64,000 nt of DNA, taken from the NCBI GenBank assembly GCA_965215315.1, contig CBDCDB010000008.1, positions 186,001-250,000 of the forward strand, read 5' to 3'. Both the position numbers and the translations under genes were made by a program. Numbering within the stretch: position 1 is the stretch's first letter; each line of letters starts with the position of its first letter. Under the pieces are notes generated by a model. It was given only the letters and a program-made list of their open reading frames with translations, was not told the origin of the DNA and did not search any database. This document shows positions 25,308 through 35,362 of the stretch, piece after piece. Source of the DNA: Truepera sp965215315. Its GTDB lineage: Bacteria > Deinococcota > Deinococci > Deinococcales > Trueperaceae.

Positions 25308-26894
25308 CTAAAAGGTGACGTCAACACCTCTGGCTTCCAGGGTTTCAATATCGTCTAGTGCCTGAGAACTGAGCGGATTCCCCTCGATTCTGAGGGAGTC
25401 CCCGGCGTCTAAGCCGCTGTTGGCAACTAGGGCGCTGACGTCGCTGATGTTGTTGTCCCTGAGGTCGAGGTTGGTCAAGTTGGTCAGGTTTTGGAGTGGC
25501 GTAAGGTCACTTATGGTGTTCACACGAAGCCTGAGTTCCTTCATTTTTACGGCGTACTGCAAGCCCTCGAGGTTGGTAACCGACCTATAACTTGCTCGAA
25601 AATAGCGCAGCGATTCCAGGTCGGCGCAGGTAAGGTCGCCACTAGGCTTACCTCGCGCCTCTCGAATGCCAAGTTCTAACCCTTCGTCGGGAATGATTAC
25701 AGGGTTTGTACAGCCGGTCGGGGCATTGAACTCGACCTCAACGCCCCTGGCTATCAAGGTCTCGATGTCGTCTACTACTTGAGGGCCGAATATGTTGCTC
25801 TTGAGCAGCACTCTGTCCCCGGAACCCAGGCCGCTGTTACTGACCAACGCGCTGATGTCACTGATGCCCGTTTCCTCAAGGTTAAGGTACGTCAGGCCCG
25901 TCAGCTTTTGCAGCGGCGCAAGGTCGTAAATGGGATTTTGGGAAAGGGAAAGTCGTTTCAAGTTCGTCAGCTTTTGCAGCGGAGAAAGGTCGCTGATGCG
26001 GTTGTTGTCGAGGTTGAGGACGTCCAAACCGGTAAGGTTTTGTAGCGGAGAGAGGTCGCTGATGTTGTTGCCGTAAAGGAACAACTGCTTTAAGTTGGTA
26101 AGATTTTGGAGTGGAGAGAGGTCGCTGATACCGCCTACGCCAAGGTCGAGAAACGTCAGGTTTACGGCGTATTGCAAGCCCCCGAGGTCATAAACGAGAC
26201 CTGATCGGAACGTAGTCAGCGATTCCAGGTCGGCACAGGTGAAGTCGCCACTGGGCTTGTCAAACTCATAACGGAGTTCACCTTCTAAGTTTGCGTCAGG
26301 GATGGCTACCGGATTGGTGCAGACAGGAGAGGGGTTCGCAGCGTTTGGAACGACCGCGTTAATGTTCGCCAGAAAGGTAAACGGCTCGTTCTCTTTGAAA
26401 TACGCTTCAAGCCGAACCCTTTGACTCGCCTCACCGGGGCTAAGCACGCCGTCAAGGCCGAGCTGGGCGTTTGTCACTAAAGCAATATTGACCTGCTCGA
26501 GGTTTTTGGACGTGGAGCTTAGGGTAAAGAAAAAGGGCTGGGCGAAATTCGAGTCCGGCGTGAGGTTTTTTAACCTGAAATAGACGACGAGCTTTTTCGG
26601 TTTCTCGAATGTTGCACTGAAGTTGGTGATACCTACGTCTACGTTCGGGACGAGAATACGGCTGTCGCTGGGCGTGGCTTGGGGTTGTACCTCGGCTTTG
26701 CCGGTCGTCTCTGTGAGCGTAATTTGCTCAGTTTGAGGGTCAACGTAAAACTCGAAACCGGTTGCCGACTCAGCGGGCGGTGCTTGAGTCTCGGACTGAG
26801 TGCCACAACCGCTCAGGATGAGCAGCGCAGCAACAAGCGTGACGGGGAGTAAAGCAGGTGTCCACGTCAGTGCTCTCGGCGTAACAGAAATCAT
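25308..26894 (-). CDS. Leucine-rich-repeat lipoprotein
   Basis: The 528-residue exported protein has an N-terminal signal with lipobox LLILSGCGT, so it is likely lipid-anchored and surface-exposed. A unique N-terminal domain (about residues 45-190) is followed by two blocks of internalin/SDS22-like leucine-rich repeats of the form NLTNLxxLxLxxNxISDLSPLQ. Each block is introduced by CTNPVxIPDxxLE. Such repeats bind proteins or surfaces, and the partner here is unknown. AGAAAGG precedes the ATG. It is the intact member of a tandem pair and sits directly upstream of the frameshifted copy. Confidence 0.85.
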   Translation of the reverse strand: MISVTPRALTWTPALLPVTLVAALLILSGCGTQSETQAPPAESATGFEFYVDPQTEQITLTETTGKAEVQPQATPSDSRILVPNVDVGITNFSATFEKPKKLVVYFRLKNLTPDSNFAQPFFFTLSSTSKNLEQVNIALVTNAQLGLDGVLSPGEASQRVRLEAYFKENEPFTFLANINAVVPNAANPSPVCTNPVAIPDANLEGELRYEFDKPSGDFTCADLESLTTFRSGLVYDLGGLQYAVNLTFLDLGVGGISDLSPLQNLTNLKQLFLYGNNISDLSPLQNLTGLDVLNLDNNRISDLSPLQKLTNLKRLSLSQNPIYDLAPLQKLTGLTYLNLEETGISDISALVSNSGLGSGDRVLLKSNIFGPQVVDDIETLIARGVEVEFNAPTGCTNPVIIPDEGLELGIREARGKPSGDLTCADLESLRYFRASYRSVTNLEGLQYAVKMKELRLRVNTISDLTPLQNLTNLTNLDLRDNNISDVSALVANSGLDAGDSLRIEGNPLSSQALDDIETLEARGVDVTF

Positions 26895-27099
26895 CGTGAC
26901 TACCTTTCTCGGCGGTAGAGGACAGCGTAAAGGTAAAAGCCGCGCCGACAGCGAGAACGTGGATGTTTTTACGGGGTCATATTTTTACCGCTATGCGGCC
27001 GTAGCCCGGTACCTTCTTTCCCCCTTTTGACGCCGTGATCTGTTTTTATCAAGTTAGCATTAAATGAGTGATTCTGCCTAGCTCGTAAAAAATACCGGC

Positions 27100-29134
27100 T
27101 TAAAACGTTGTCTCGTCTTCATGACAGTACGCCCAGTCTTCGCCTCTTTCCCTCGAGCGAACGATCGGGTGCCCCGTTTCGTGAAAGTGTCTGGTGGCGT
27201 GTTTGTTTTTTGAATTGTCGCAGCAGCCGACCTTGCCGCAGGTCATACAGACGCGCAGATGCACCCAGCTGTCACCGAGTTTCAGACACTCTTCGCACCC
27301 GACAGTCAGGGGCGAGACGGTATGGGCCTGTGCGGTATGGCTGCACGCGGGGCTTTCTTGCTGCTCAGGGGTGAGGGACACAGGCGGGAGTGTGAACGCC
27401 TCGTGAAGTTCGGCGTAGCGCTGCGCGTCGTCCGGTTCTATGCCCGCGTTCTCTAAAACGTGCGTCACCAACCTTTCGGTGACGGCGTACTCGTCGGAAA
27501 TGACCGCGCTTGCCCCCGCCTGTTTGAGCGCCCTCGCCTGCGTATAGGTGCGCGCCCAAGCGAGTAGATAGACGTCTTGTGACAGCCCGCGCACGACGCT
27601 GACAACCCTCGAGGTCAGCGCGGAGGTGTCGTCAGCGATGACGAGCGACCGGGCACGAGGTAAGCCCACAGCATTTAACACCGAACTCTTGGCGTAGTCG
27701 CCGCGCACCACATTTCGCCCTTCGGTTTCAGCTTCGGTCGCCCCGGTCGGGCTCAGCGTAACGATGACGTAGGGAACCTGGGTCTGCTCGAGCGCCCGTA
27801 CCAGCCGCCGCGCCCGGTCGCCGTACCCGGCAACGATTACGTGGTCGCGGAGGTCGGCGAAACTGGGGGTGTCGGGTGTCGCTTCAGTAGGGGGCGTTTG
27901 CGGTGTCGGCAAGCGGGTTTTAACCTGCCGCCCGATACGTGCTAGAAACGGTGTTGCACCCATCAGCAAAACGGTTGTGGCGATGAAGGTTTGCGCGCCT
28001 GCGTCACCGAGTCCGGCAGGGGAGAGGCCCACTTCACGTCCGGCCCGTTCCAAGACGAACGAAAACTCGCCGACTTGTGCGAGCAAAAATCCGGCGGGCA
28101 GCGCGACGTTGAGCGGATACCCGAGCAATCGCGCTGCGCCCGTTGTAACAAGTTTTTTTAGCAGTGACACACCGACGATTACGGCGAGTACCAGCGGCAG
28201 ACTCATCATCACAAAGCCGAGGTCTAACAGCAGCCCGACCGAGATAAAAAACGCGGCGCTGAAGATGATTTGTAGCGGCAAAATCTCACTGAGCGCCTGC
28301 TGCCCGAAGCGGCTCTCACTGACCAAAAGCCCCGCCAAAAACGCGCCGAGCGACAAGCTTACGCCTGCCAGACTCGTGATATAGGCCGTGCCGAGACAGA
28401 TGGCGACGACGGTAAGGAGGAATATCTCCGGTGAACAGGTACGGGCGACCGCCTCTAAAATGTGCGGCATCACCCTTGTCGCCAGCGTCAGCACGAGGAC
28501 GATGAGCCCACCCGCTTTGAGGAGCGCCCAACCGAGTCCAAGCAGCGAGCCGCCGCCTTCACCGAGCATAGGAATTAAGTAGCACCATCACCACGACCGC
28601 CAAATCCTGAAAAATCAGCACGCCCAGTGAGACGTTGCCGATAGGCGAGTTTGTCTCACCTGCGCCTTCAAAGAGCTTGAGGACGATGGCGGTACTTGAC
28701 AGAGCGACCAAACAGCCCGTAAACACACCGAAGCGCCAGTCCACGCCGAAAAGAAGTAAGATGCCGGTCATGAGGGCGACCGTGACCCCGACCTGAAGCC
28801 CGCCGCCGACAAAGATCAAACGGCGAATGCGGGCCAGCTGTTCCAGCGAAAACTCGATGCCGATGGTGAAGAGTAGAAAGATAACGCCGAGTTCGGCGGC
28901 AGCGTCGATGAGTTCGGCGTCTTGAACGAACCCGAGCGCGTTCGGGCCGATGATGACGCCCGCGACTAAAAAGCCGATGATCGGGACGAGTCCGAGCTGA
29001 AAGCAGACATAAGCGATGAGGGCGCTGACGACCAGCAGGACGGTGACTTCAGCAAAAAAAGCCGGAGTTTCACTAGCAGCAGACGCGAAACTTAACAAGG
29101 GAGCGAACAGTAAGGGGAGCAGGCGGCGCGTCAT
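27100..29134 (-). pseudogene. Kef-type cation/proton antiporter with UBP zinc finger, frameshifted
   Basis: Two frames make one protein. The first (29134 to 28559) holds a signal-like start and membrane helices up to IFQDLAVVVMVLL. The second (from about 28569) holds the remaining CPA2 antiporter helices, a TrkA-N nucleotide-binding domain (HVIVAGYGDRARRLVRALE) and a C-terminal UBP-type zinc finger (CEECLKLGDSWVHLRVC, CMTCGKVGCC). One extra A in CTTAATTCC near 28566 explains the break; removing it restores VLLIPMLGEGG. It may be a true pseudogene, a sequencing error, or two coupled chains. The 5' end has TATCCT seven bases before the ATG. Confidence 0.75.
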
Positions 29135-29141
29135 GGTTATG

Positions 29142-29147
29142 AGGATA
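29142..29147 (-). promoter_or_regulatory. -10 box, leaderless, Kef-type gene
   Basis: TATCCT on the minus strand lies seven bases before the ATG at 29134. Confidence 0.4.
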
Positions 29148-29223
29148 CCTGTCTCGTTTTTTAGCTTGGTGTATCAGCTCGAGACCTACACCAGCAGTTA
29201 CGAACGGTTAAAAAGGTTTGGCG

Positions 29224-30879
29224 TCACCGCTGACTGTAAACAAACCGCATCAGTTCGCCAACGGTTTCCCGGTCGAAAGCAAACCGCGCCCCGGCAGTCT
29301 CGAAAAGTTCAGGTAACGGCCTCGTGCCACCTAGCGCAAGCGCCTCACGGTATTTTGCCAGCGCAGTTTGTGGGTCATTCAGCGCGTTACGCCAGATTTG
29401 CACTGCGCCGAGCCACGCGAAAGCGTACTCGAGCACATAAAAAGGTACCGCAAAGACATGATAATCCTGCCAGCCTTTTGCCTGTTCTCTTTCTAAACCT
29501 GACCAATCTGCGCTGGGTGAAAAGCGCTCGGAAAGCTCGAGCCACTTTGCGTCAATTTGGGCAATTTTTACGTCTTCGGGTGCTTCGGCGTAGAGCCAGT
29601 GCTGAAAGGCGTCGTGCTGCGCCAAACCGGGCAGCTGATGCAGGGTGCGCTCGAGTCCTTCACGCTTTGCCCGCGCCGCATCTTCCTCATTGTAAAAACC
29701 GACCTCGTCTTTGGTCAAATACGGCAGCATCAACAGCTCCACCGTCTGAGACGCGACCTCGGCAAACTCCATGCCTGGATAAAAGTTCCAGATCAGGTCG
29801 TTGTGGGCAGCTGAGGCGAGCGAATGAAACGCGTGCCCCGCCTCATGTACAAGCACCCATACGTCGCGGTGGGTGCCGTTGACCGACCAGTAGATATAAG
29901 GTCTTTTGCTCACGGGGAGAAAGCCCTGATACCCGAGTCCCGGCACTTTGCCCTCACGCGCCTCTAAATCGAGCCAACCGTCCCGCAGCGACTCGAACTG
30001 CTCGGCCAGTTCGGGGTCTAAACGAGTAAAGATACGCGCCATACCGTCCTCAAGTTCAGTCACTGCCGTAAAAGGGTGTAGCGCCTCACGTGACGCGGGG
30101 TCTACGCTCATATCCCAGGGGCGCAGTTCGGTCAGACCCAAATCTTCTTGTCGTTCCTCACGCAGTTTGACAATGATTGGCACAACCTCGCTGGCGATAG
30201 ACGCGTGTAAGGTCAAGCTCTCTTCGGATGTGTAATCAAAACGGTTCAGGCGACGCCACGCAAAACTGCGAAAGTCAGGCAGCTCGGCGTTTACGGCGAG
30301 TTGTCGCCGCAACTTGAGTAATTGTAAGAAAAGCTCGTCCAGCTCACCGCTAACGCCCAGCTTGGCAGTTTGAACGGCTCGCCACGCCCGTTCACGTAAG
30401 TCTTGGTCAGGCTCGAGTAACCTTTTCTCGGCTTCCGGAATGCTCAGGGTTTCGCCGTCCAGCTCAACCGAAATGCCGCCCATAATTCTGTTGTAGTCGC
30501 TGCTCAGCGTTGTTTCGTCAGCTAACAGCGGTGTGTTCGTGTCTCTAAACAGCTCGGCTTCGTTGCGGAACTTTTTGATGAATTCGGCGGTTTCAGAGGT
30601 CGGCTCACTATCTAGCGCTAGAAGTTTGAGCTTGAGCTTCTGGTTGATCGTCTCCGAAGGCGGCACAACTTCTTGAATAAACGCCGTGTAGACCGCCTCC
30701 GCCGCTTTGTTTTTGGTGTCTTCGTCTTTTGCCCGCAACAAGGTCATATGCTGTTCGCTGACCCTTTTCTCGAGCTCACTCCACTCACGTAGCCAACTAT
30801 CAACGTTGCCGAGTGTCACTTCCTGGGCCTCGAGGTCGTTGTACGCCGCTTCAAACTGCGACCAGGTTGTCTGTGACAT
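29224..30879 (-). CDS. pepF: M3-family oligoendopeptidase, PepF type
   Basis: This cytoplasmic zinc metallopeptidase cleaves short peptides. It has 551 residues with the zinc motif HEAGH in VLVHEAGHAFHSLA and the third ligand region GMEFAEVASQTVELL, both typical of the M3B family. The N-terminal helical lid domain is present. GAAGGGGAAAAG precedes the ATG. It stands alone, on the opposite strand to the ParDE pair. Confidence 0.9.
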   Translation of the reverse strand: MSQTTWSQFEAAYNDLEAQEVTLGNVDSWLREWSELEKRVSEQHMTLLRAKDEDTKNKAAEAVYTAFIQEVVPPSETINQKLKLKLLALDSEPTSETAEFIKKFRNEAELFRDTNTPLLADETTLSSDYNRIMGGISVELDGETLSIPEAEKRLLEPDQDLRERAWRAVQTAKLGVSGELDELFLQLLKLRRQLAVNAELPDFRSFAWRRLNRFDYTSEESLTLHASIASEVVPIIVKLREERQEDLGLTELRPWDMSVDPASREALHPFTAVTELEDGMARIFTRLDPELAEQFESLRDGWLDLEAREGKVPGLGYQGFLPVSKRPYIYWSVNGTHRDVWVLVHEAGHAFHSLASAAHNDLIWNFYPGMEFAEVASQTVELLMLPYLTKDEVGFYNEEDAARAKREGLERTLHQLPGLAQHDAFQHWLYAEAPEDVKIAQIDAKWLELSERFSPSADWSGLEREQAKGWQDYHVFAVPFYVLEYAFAWLGAVQIWRNALNDPQTALAKYREALALGGTRPLPELFETAGARFAFDRETVGELMRFVYSQR

Positions 30880-31046
30880 CTTTTCCCCTTCTTAGTGCAG
30901 TCAAGTTTAGCAAATTGGGCAAAACAGCGTACTGCGACCTTAAAGGGGGGCCGTCAACCAAAACCAACCAAACTTTACGGTCGCAAACGGTTTGAACACC
31001 GGGCCGATGAGCTGACGAAATTCCTGCGTGAGTGAAACCCGTTTAA

Positions 31047-31075
31047 TTGACTGCTCTCTATAAAACGCCTATCCT
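31047..31075 (+). promoter_or_regulatory. parDE promoter
   Basis: TTGACT (31047-31052), a 17-base spacer and TATCCT (31070-31075) precede the ATG by six bases, a complete leaderless promoter. Confidence 0.7.
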
Positions 31076-31081
31076 CGAGCT

Positions 31082-31357
31082 ATGACGATAGAACTCAGCC
31101 GCGAACAAGAAGTGTTGCTCGAAAAAATTCTAGCTTTAGGGCAATTCGAGAGCGCAGAGCAGTTTATCAACTACTCGCTTACGAATGCGCTAGTGGACAA
31201 CAACGCTTTTAACGACCAGGTACGCGCTATGCTTCAGGAGGCCCAAGTGGACAAAGCAGCCGGTCGGGTTGTCGCTATTTCTGAGGGAGAGCTGGTAGCT
31301 GAACTTAATCGCCGTAAAGAGGCACGCGAAAAGGCCGACAAGCAGCCTGATGCTTAA
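31082..31357 (+). CDS. ParD-like antitoxin
   Basis: The 91-residue protein begins with a short strand and helix (MTIELSREQEVLLEKI) and an EQFINYSLTNAL helix, as in ribbon-helix-helix or ParD-like antitoxins. It has a charged, flexible C-terminal tail rich in Lys and Glu. Its TAA overlaps the toxin ATG (TAATG), so the two are translationally coupled. It should repress its own promoter and neutralise the toxin, by family behaviour. Confidence 0.8.
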   Translation: MTIELSREQEVLLEKILALGQFESAEQFINYSLTNALVDNNAFNDQVRAMLQEAQVDKAAGRVVAISEGELVAELNRRKEAREKADKQPDA

Positions 31358-31644
31358 TGACGGTTCTTTACACCGAATCTGCTCTCTTAGACCTTGACCG
31401 TATCCACAAGTATTACAGCAGATACAGCCGCGAACGCAGTGACCAGTTCAGCGAAAGATTAGGCGAAACCATCCACTTATTGGCAGCCATGCCGCTGTTG
31501 GGGCGTTCGCGCGATGACCTGCTGAGCGGTGTACGGATGTTTGTTCATGAGCGCCATGTCATTTTCTATACGCTAGTGGAAGACGGTATCCTCATCGAAC
31601 GCGTTGTCAGTCCTTATCAAAACTATGAAAACTTTTTTCAGTAG
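31357..31644 (+). CDS. ParE/RelE-family toxin
   Basis: The 95-residue protein has the ParE-type pattern: YTESALLDLDRIHKYYS at the start, LLGRSRDDLLSGVRMF in the middle and HVIFYTLVEDGILIERVV at the end. Family members poison gyrase or cleave mRNA, and the sequence does not decide between them. It is coupled to the antitoxin gene and its 3' end overlaps the ppk2 3' end by seven bases. Confidence 0.85.
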   Translation: MTVLYTESALLDLDRIHKYYSRYSRERSDQFSERLGETIHLLAAMPLLGRSRDDLLSGVRMFVHERHVIFYTLVEDGILIERVVSPYQNYENFFQ

Positions 31645-32474
31645 ACCTCCGGCACGAAGGTTTGCTCATCCACCGGCGGCCTCATATACGAGGTATTTTC
31701 CTGCCGCGGCGGAAGTTCAATCGGTTCCGGCGTCAGGTCTTGATACGGTATGACGCTTAAAAGATGATGGATGCAGTTGAGGCGGGCGCGTTTTTTGTCG
31801 TCGGCGTCTACTACCAGCCACGGCGCTTGTTTGATGTCGGTGTAGTTAAACATCGTGTCCTTGGCTTTAGAGTATTCGACCCACTTGCTCCGCGCCTCCA
31901 GATCCATCGGCGAGAGTTTCCAGCGTTTGGCGGGGTCCTCTAAACGGTCTTCAAAGCGTTTTTCCTGCTCTTTGGGGGAGACTGAAAACCAGTATTTGAC
32001 CAGCACCACGCCTGAACGCACCAGCATCCGTTCAAACTCGGGGCACGAGCGCATAAACTCCTGATACTCTTCGTCGGTGCAAAAGCCCATAACCCGCTCG
32101 ACGCCCGCGCGGTTGTACCAGCTGCGGTCAAATAAAACTATCTCGCCGCTTGCAGGCAGCTGCGCGATGTAACGCTGAAAGTACCACTGCGTCTTCTCCC
32201 GCTCGGTCGGGGTGCCGAGGGCGACGACGCGGCAGCTGCGGGGGTTTAAGCTTTCGGTAATTCGTTTGATGACGCCACCTTTACCGGCGGCGTCACGCCC
32301 TTCAAACACGACGACGACCTTGAGCCCCTCCGCTTTAACCCACTCCTGCAATTTAACAAGCTCGAGCTGCAACTTTTCAAGCTCACGCTCATAGAACTTC
32401 TTCTCGAGCTTCTTCTTAGCGTTATCGTTTTTTTCGTCGGCTGTTGACTTTGTTTCGTCTTTTTTCCTTGCCAT
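31638..32474 (-). CDS. ppk2: Polyphosphate kinase 2
   Basis: This enzyme uses polyphosphate to phosphorylate nucleotides (or the reverse). The Walker A-like FEGRDAAGKGG and the Walker B-like FDRSWYNRAGVE are both present, with the lid region SPKEQEKRFEDR. The start at 32474 is chosen because GAGGA lies five bases upstream; the frame is open further but without similarity. The protein has 278 residues, the single-domain class. A charged Lys/Glu-rich N-terminus precedes the core. Confidence 0.92.
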   Translation of the reverse strand: MARKKDETKSTADEKNDNAKKKLEKKFYERELEKLQLELVKLQEWVKAEGLKVVVVFEGRDAAGKGGVIKRITESLNPRSCRVVALGTPTEREKTQWYFQRYIAQLPASGEIVLFDRSWYNRAGVERVMGFCTDEEYQEFMRSCPEFERMLVRSGVVLVKYWFSVSPKEQEKRFEDRLEDPAKRWKLSPMDLEARSKWVEYSKAKDTMFNYTDIKQAPWLVVDADDKKRARLNCIHHLLSVIPYQDLTPEPIELPPRQENTSYMRPPVDEQTFVPEVY

Positions 32475-32695
32475 CTTCGTCCTCGCTTTCGTTTTGGTAC
32501 GGCTGTTAACCTTGTATGTAAATACTGTAGCGCTGAACCCCCATAAACGCCGTAAACCCTCCGTAAAACCGTTTACCAGCTCTATTCTACGTCGCACACA
32601 GATGAACTAAAAGGCAAAACTAACGACCTCCGCGGTAAAACCGACTCGAGTAACCGTAAAACGAGTCACAGATAAAATTTCTTTGACGCAATAAA

Positions 32696-32725
32696 CTTGA
32701 CAATATCACGCTCAAGTTTCATAAT
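32696..32725 (+). promoter_or_regulatory. clpB promoter with HspR (HAIR-like) operator
   Basis: TTGACA (32697-32702), a 17-base spacer and CATAAT (32720-32725) form a near-consensus promoter nine bases before the clpB ATG. Overlapping its -35 and spacer is CTTGACA, seven bases, GCTCAAG (32696-32716). This matches the HAIR pattern CTTGAGT-N7-ACTCAAG bound by HspR at most positions. Confidence 0.8.
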
Positions 32726-32734
32726 GAAGACACT

Positions 32735-35314
32735 ATGGACGCCGAACGTTTCACCGAATCAACCTTACAAGCTGTGCAAAACGCACAAGGCATCGCTCGC
32801 ACGCGTGGGCATCAGACCGTCGTACCTGCTCACCTCATTACCGCGCTTTTAGCTGACGCAAACAGTCCTTCAGCGAGGGTTTTGGAACGTGCCGGGGGCA
32901 ACCTGCAAGCTGCACAAAGCAGTATCAATGCTGTTTTAGGCGGTTTGTCCAAGATTTCCGGCAACGACACGCAATACCTCAGTCCGACCTTAGCCAAAGC
33001 CTTCGACGAGGCCGAAAAAATCGCCAAAACCTGGAATGACTCTTTTATTGCAGCTGACGCGCTGCTCGTCGCATTACGCCGCACTGCGGGTAAAGAACTC
33101 GGCGGTCTACCTGAGGCGAAAGCTCTCGAGACCGCCGCCCAAGAGATACGAGGGGGAAGAACCGTGGACAGCAAATCTGCCGAAACGACCTTTGAAGCTC
33201 TGGAAAAATACGGTATCGACCTGACCGAACGTGCCCGCAGCGGCGCACTCGACCCGGTGATTGGGCGTGACGAAGAGATTCGCCGCGCCGTGCAGATTCT
33301 CTTGCGCCGCACAAAAAACAACCCGGTTTTAATCGGGGAACCCGGCGTCGGCAAGACCGCGATTGCCGAAGGGCTCGCGCAGCGCATTGTTAACAAAGAC
33401 ATCCCTGAAGGCTTGCACGGCAAACGGGTCATCGCGCTCGATATGGGCTCACTCTTGGCCGGGGCGAAGTTTCGTGGTGAGTTTGAAGAGCGCCTCAAAG
33501 CCGTCATCAACGAAACCGTGCAATCCAAAGGCGAGGTCATCTTATTTATGGATGAGCTGCACACAATCGTCGGGGCAGGCAAAGCTGAAGGTGCGGTAGA
33601 TGCCGGAAATATGCTCAAACCGCCGCTCGCTCGAGGCGAACTTCGCATGATCGGCGCGACGACCCTGAGTGAATACCGCGCCATTGAAAAAGACGCCGCG
33701 TTAGAACGCCGTTTTCAACCCATCGTCGTTGCTGAACCGAGTGTTGAAGATACGATTTCGATTTTGCGTGGCATTAAAGAGAAGTATCAGGTGCATCACA
33801 ACGTTACGATTACCGATTCGGCCATTATTGCGGCGGCTACCCTGTCCAACCGCTATATCGCTGACCGGCAGCTGCCCGACAAAGCCATCGACCTCATTGA
33901 TGAGGCCGCGAGCCGAATCCGCGTGCAGCTTGACAGTATGCCCGAAGAGATCGACACCTTGCGGCGGCGTAGGTTGCAGCTCGAGATCGAACAAGAAGCG
34001 CTAAAGCTCGAGACTAACGCCGAAGCTGCAAATCGTCTCCCGCGCATCGAAGAAGAGTTGCGTGGGTTGGAGGAACGCATCAACCAGACCACCTCAGATT
34101 GGCAAGCCGAGAAGAAAATCCGCGACGCCTACAGCGCGGCGCAAAACGAACTCGACGAGGTGCGCACGCAGATGGAGGCGGCGCAGCGCGAGTACGACCT
34201 GAACAAAGCTGCTGAGCTGCAGTACGGACGGTTGCCGAAGCTTACTGAGACCTTGCGTGACTTGGAAGCCCAACTTTCGGGGGCCAAATACGTCCGTTTA
34301 GACGTAGACGCCGACGAGATTGCTGAAGTCGTCAGCCGTTGGACGAATATTCCGCTTTCTAGACTGCTCGAGGGTGAACGTGAAAAACTTTTGCGCTTAG
34401 AGCACGAACTTCATACCCGCGTCATCGGTCAAGATGAAGCTGTTACGGCTGTTGCCGACGCGATTCGGCGTGCACGTGCCGGGCTTTCCGACCCGGACCG
34501 CCCCATCGGTTCATTTATCTTTTTGGGGCCGACCGGGGTAGGGAAGACGGAGACCGCCAAAGCTTTGGCTGAACTTCTATTCGATACCGAAGAGAACCTC
34601 ATCCGTTTGGATATGTCCGAGTACATGGAGCGGCACGCGACCGCGCGGCTGATCGGCGCACCTCCGGGATACATCGGCTACGACGAAGGTGGGCAATTGA
34701 CCGAAGCGGTGCGCCGCCGCCCGTACAGCGTTTTACTCTTTGACGAGATTGAAAAAGCGCATCCGGACGTGTTCAATACGCTTTTGCAACTTCTTGATGA
34801 CGGACGTTTAACCGATTCGCAGGGGCGCACGGTGGATTTTCGCAACACGGTCGTCATCATGACCTCGAACATCGGGTCGCCGCAGATTTTGGAGGCCAGC
34901 CGCAGCGGAGCCGACTACGAGAGCGTCAAAGAGACCGTCTTTAGTCTCCTGCAAAGCTATTTCCGTCCGGAGTTTTTGAACCGTGTGGACGACACCATCG
35001 TCTTTCATGCGCTGGGCCGCAGCGAAGTCGGGGCGATTGCCGAAATTCAGCTCGGTCGCCTGCGTGAACGCCTCTCCGAACGTCACATCACCCTGACACT
35101 TTCGGACGGGGCCAAAGAGCAACTTGCCCGTGTCGGGTACGACCCGGTGTTCGGCGCAAGGCCCCTGAAACGGGCGATTCAGCAGCTTATTGAAACGCCC
35201 CTGTCCCGTAAACTCATCGGTGGGGAGATTGAAGACGGGGATGAGGTGAGGCTCGAGCCCGGTGCGAACGGGTTTACGTTTGAGGCGCAGCGACACGCGG
35301 AAATCTTGAATTGA
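32735..35314 (+). CDS. clpB: ATP-dependent disaggregase ClpB
   Basis: This Hsp100 chaperone rescues aggregated proteins with DnaK. It has 859 residues: an N-terminal repeat domain, AAA module 1 with Walker A GEPGVGKTA, a coiled-coil middle domain (about residues 400-520, rich in Glu, Leu and Arg) and AAA module 2 with Walker A GPTGVGKTE. The Walker B motifs LFMDELHT and LLFDEIEKA are present. The promoter carries an HspR-like operator, so it is likely heat-inducible. A strong terminator follows. Confidence 0.97.
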   Translation: MDAERFTESTLQAVQNAQGIARTRGHQTVVPAHLITALLADANSPSARVLERAGGNLQAAQSSINAVLGGLSKISGNDTQYLSPTLAKAFDEAEKIAKTWNDSFIAADALLVALRRTAGKELGGLPEAKALETAAQEIRGGRTVDSKSAETTFEALEKYGIDLTERARSGALDPVIGRDEEIRRAVQILLRRTKNNPVLIGEPGVGKTAIAEGLAQRIVNKDIPEGLHGKRVIALDMGSLLAGAKFRGEFEERLKAVINETVQSKGEVILFMDELHTIVGAGKAEGAVDAGNMLKPPLARGELRMIGATTLSEYRAIEKDAALERRFQPIVVAEPSVEDTISILRGIKEKYQVHHNVTITDSAIIAAATLSNRYIADRQLPDKAIDLIDEAASRIRVQLDSMPEEIDTLRRRRLQLEIEQEALKLETNAEAANRLPRIEEELRGLEERINQTTSDWQAEKKIRDAYSAAQNELDEVRTQMEAAQREYDLNKAAELQYGRLPKLTETLRDLEAQLSGAKYVRLDVDADEIAEVVSRWTNIPLSRLLEGEREKLLRLEHELHTRVIGQDEAVTAVADAIRRARAGLSDPDRPIGSFIFLGPTGVGKTETAKALAELLFDTEENLIRLDMSEYMERHATARLIGAPPGYIGYDEGGQLTEAVRRRPYSVLLFDEIEKAHPDVFNTLLQLLDDGRLTDSQGRTVDFRNTVVIMTSNIGSPQILEASRSGADYESVKETVFSLLQSYFRPEFLNRVDDTIVFHALGRSEVGAIAEIQLGRLRERLSERHITLTLSDGAKEQLARVGYDPVFGARPLKRAIQQLIETPLSRKLIGGEIEDGDEVRLEPGANGFTFEAQRHAEILN

Positions 35315-35330
35315 CGGAATGCTTGAACGA

Positions 35331-35362
35331 AAAAGGCTAGCCTCCGGGCTGGCCTTTTCATT
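35331..35362 (+). terminator. Terminator of clpB
   Basis: AAAAGGCTAGCC pairs with GGCTGGCCTTTT (one wobble) over a TCCG loop; the stem itself ends in a T run. Confidence 0.85.

Noticed and set aside
29165..29195. Inverted repeat GGTGTA...TACACC between pepF and the Kef-type gene, considered as a terminator
   Set aside because: No T run follows on either strand and the loop is long.
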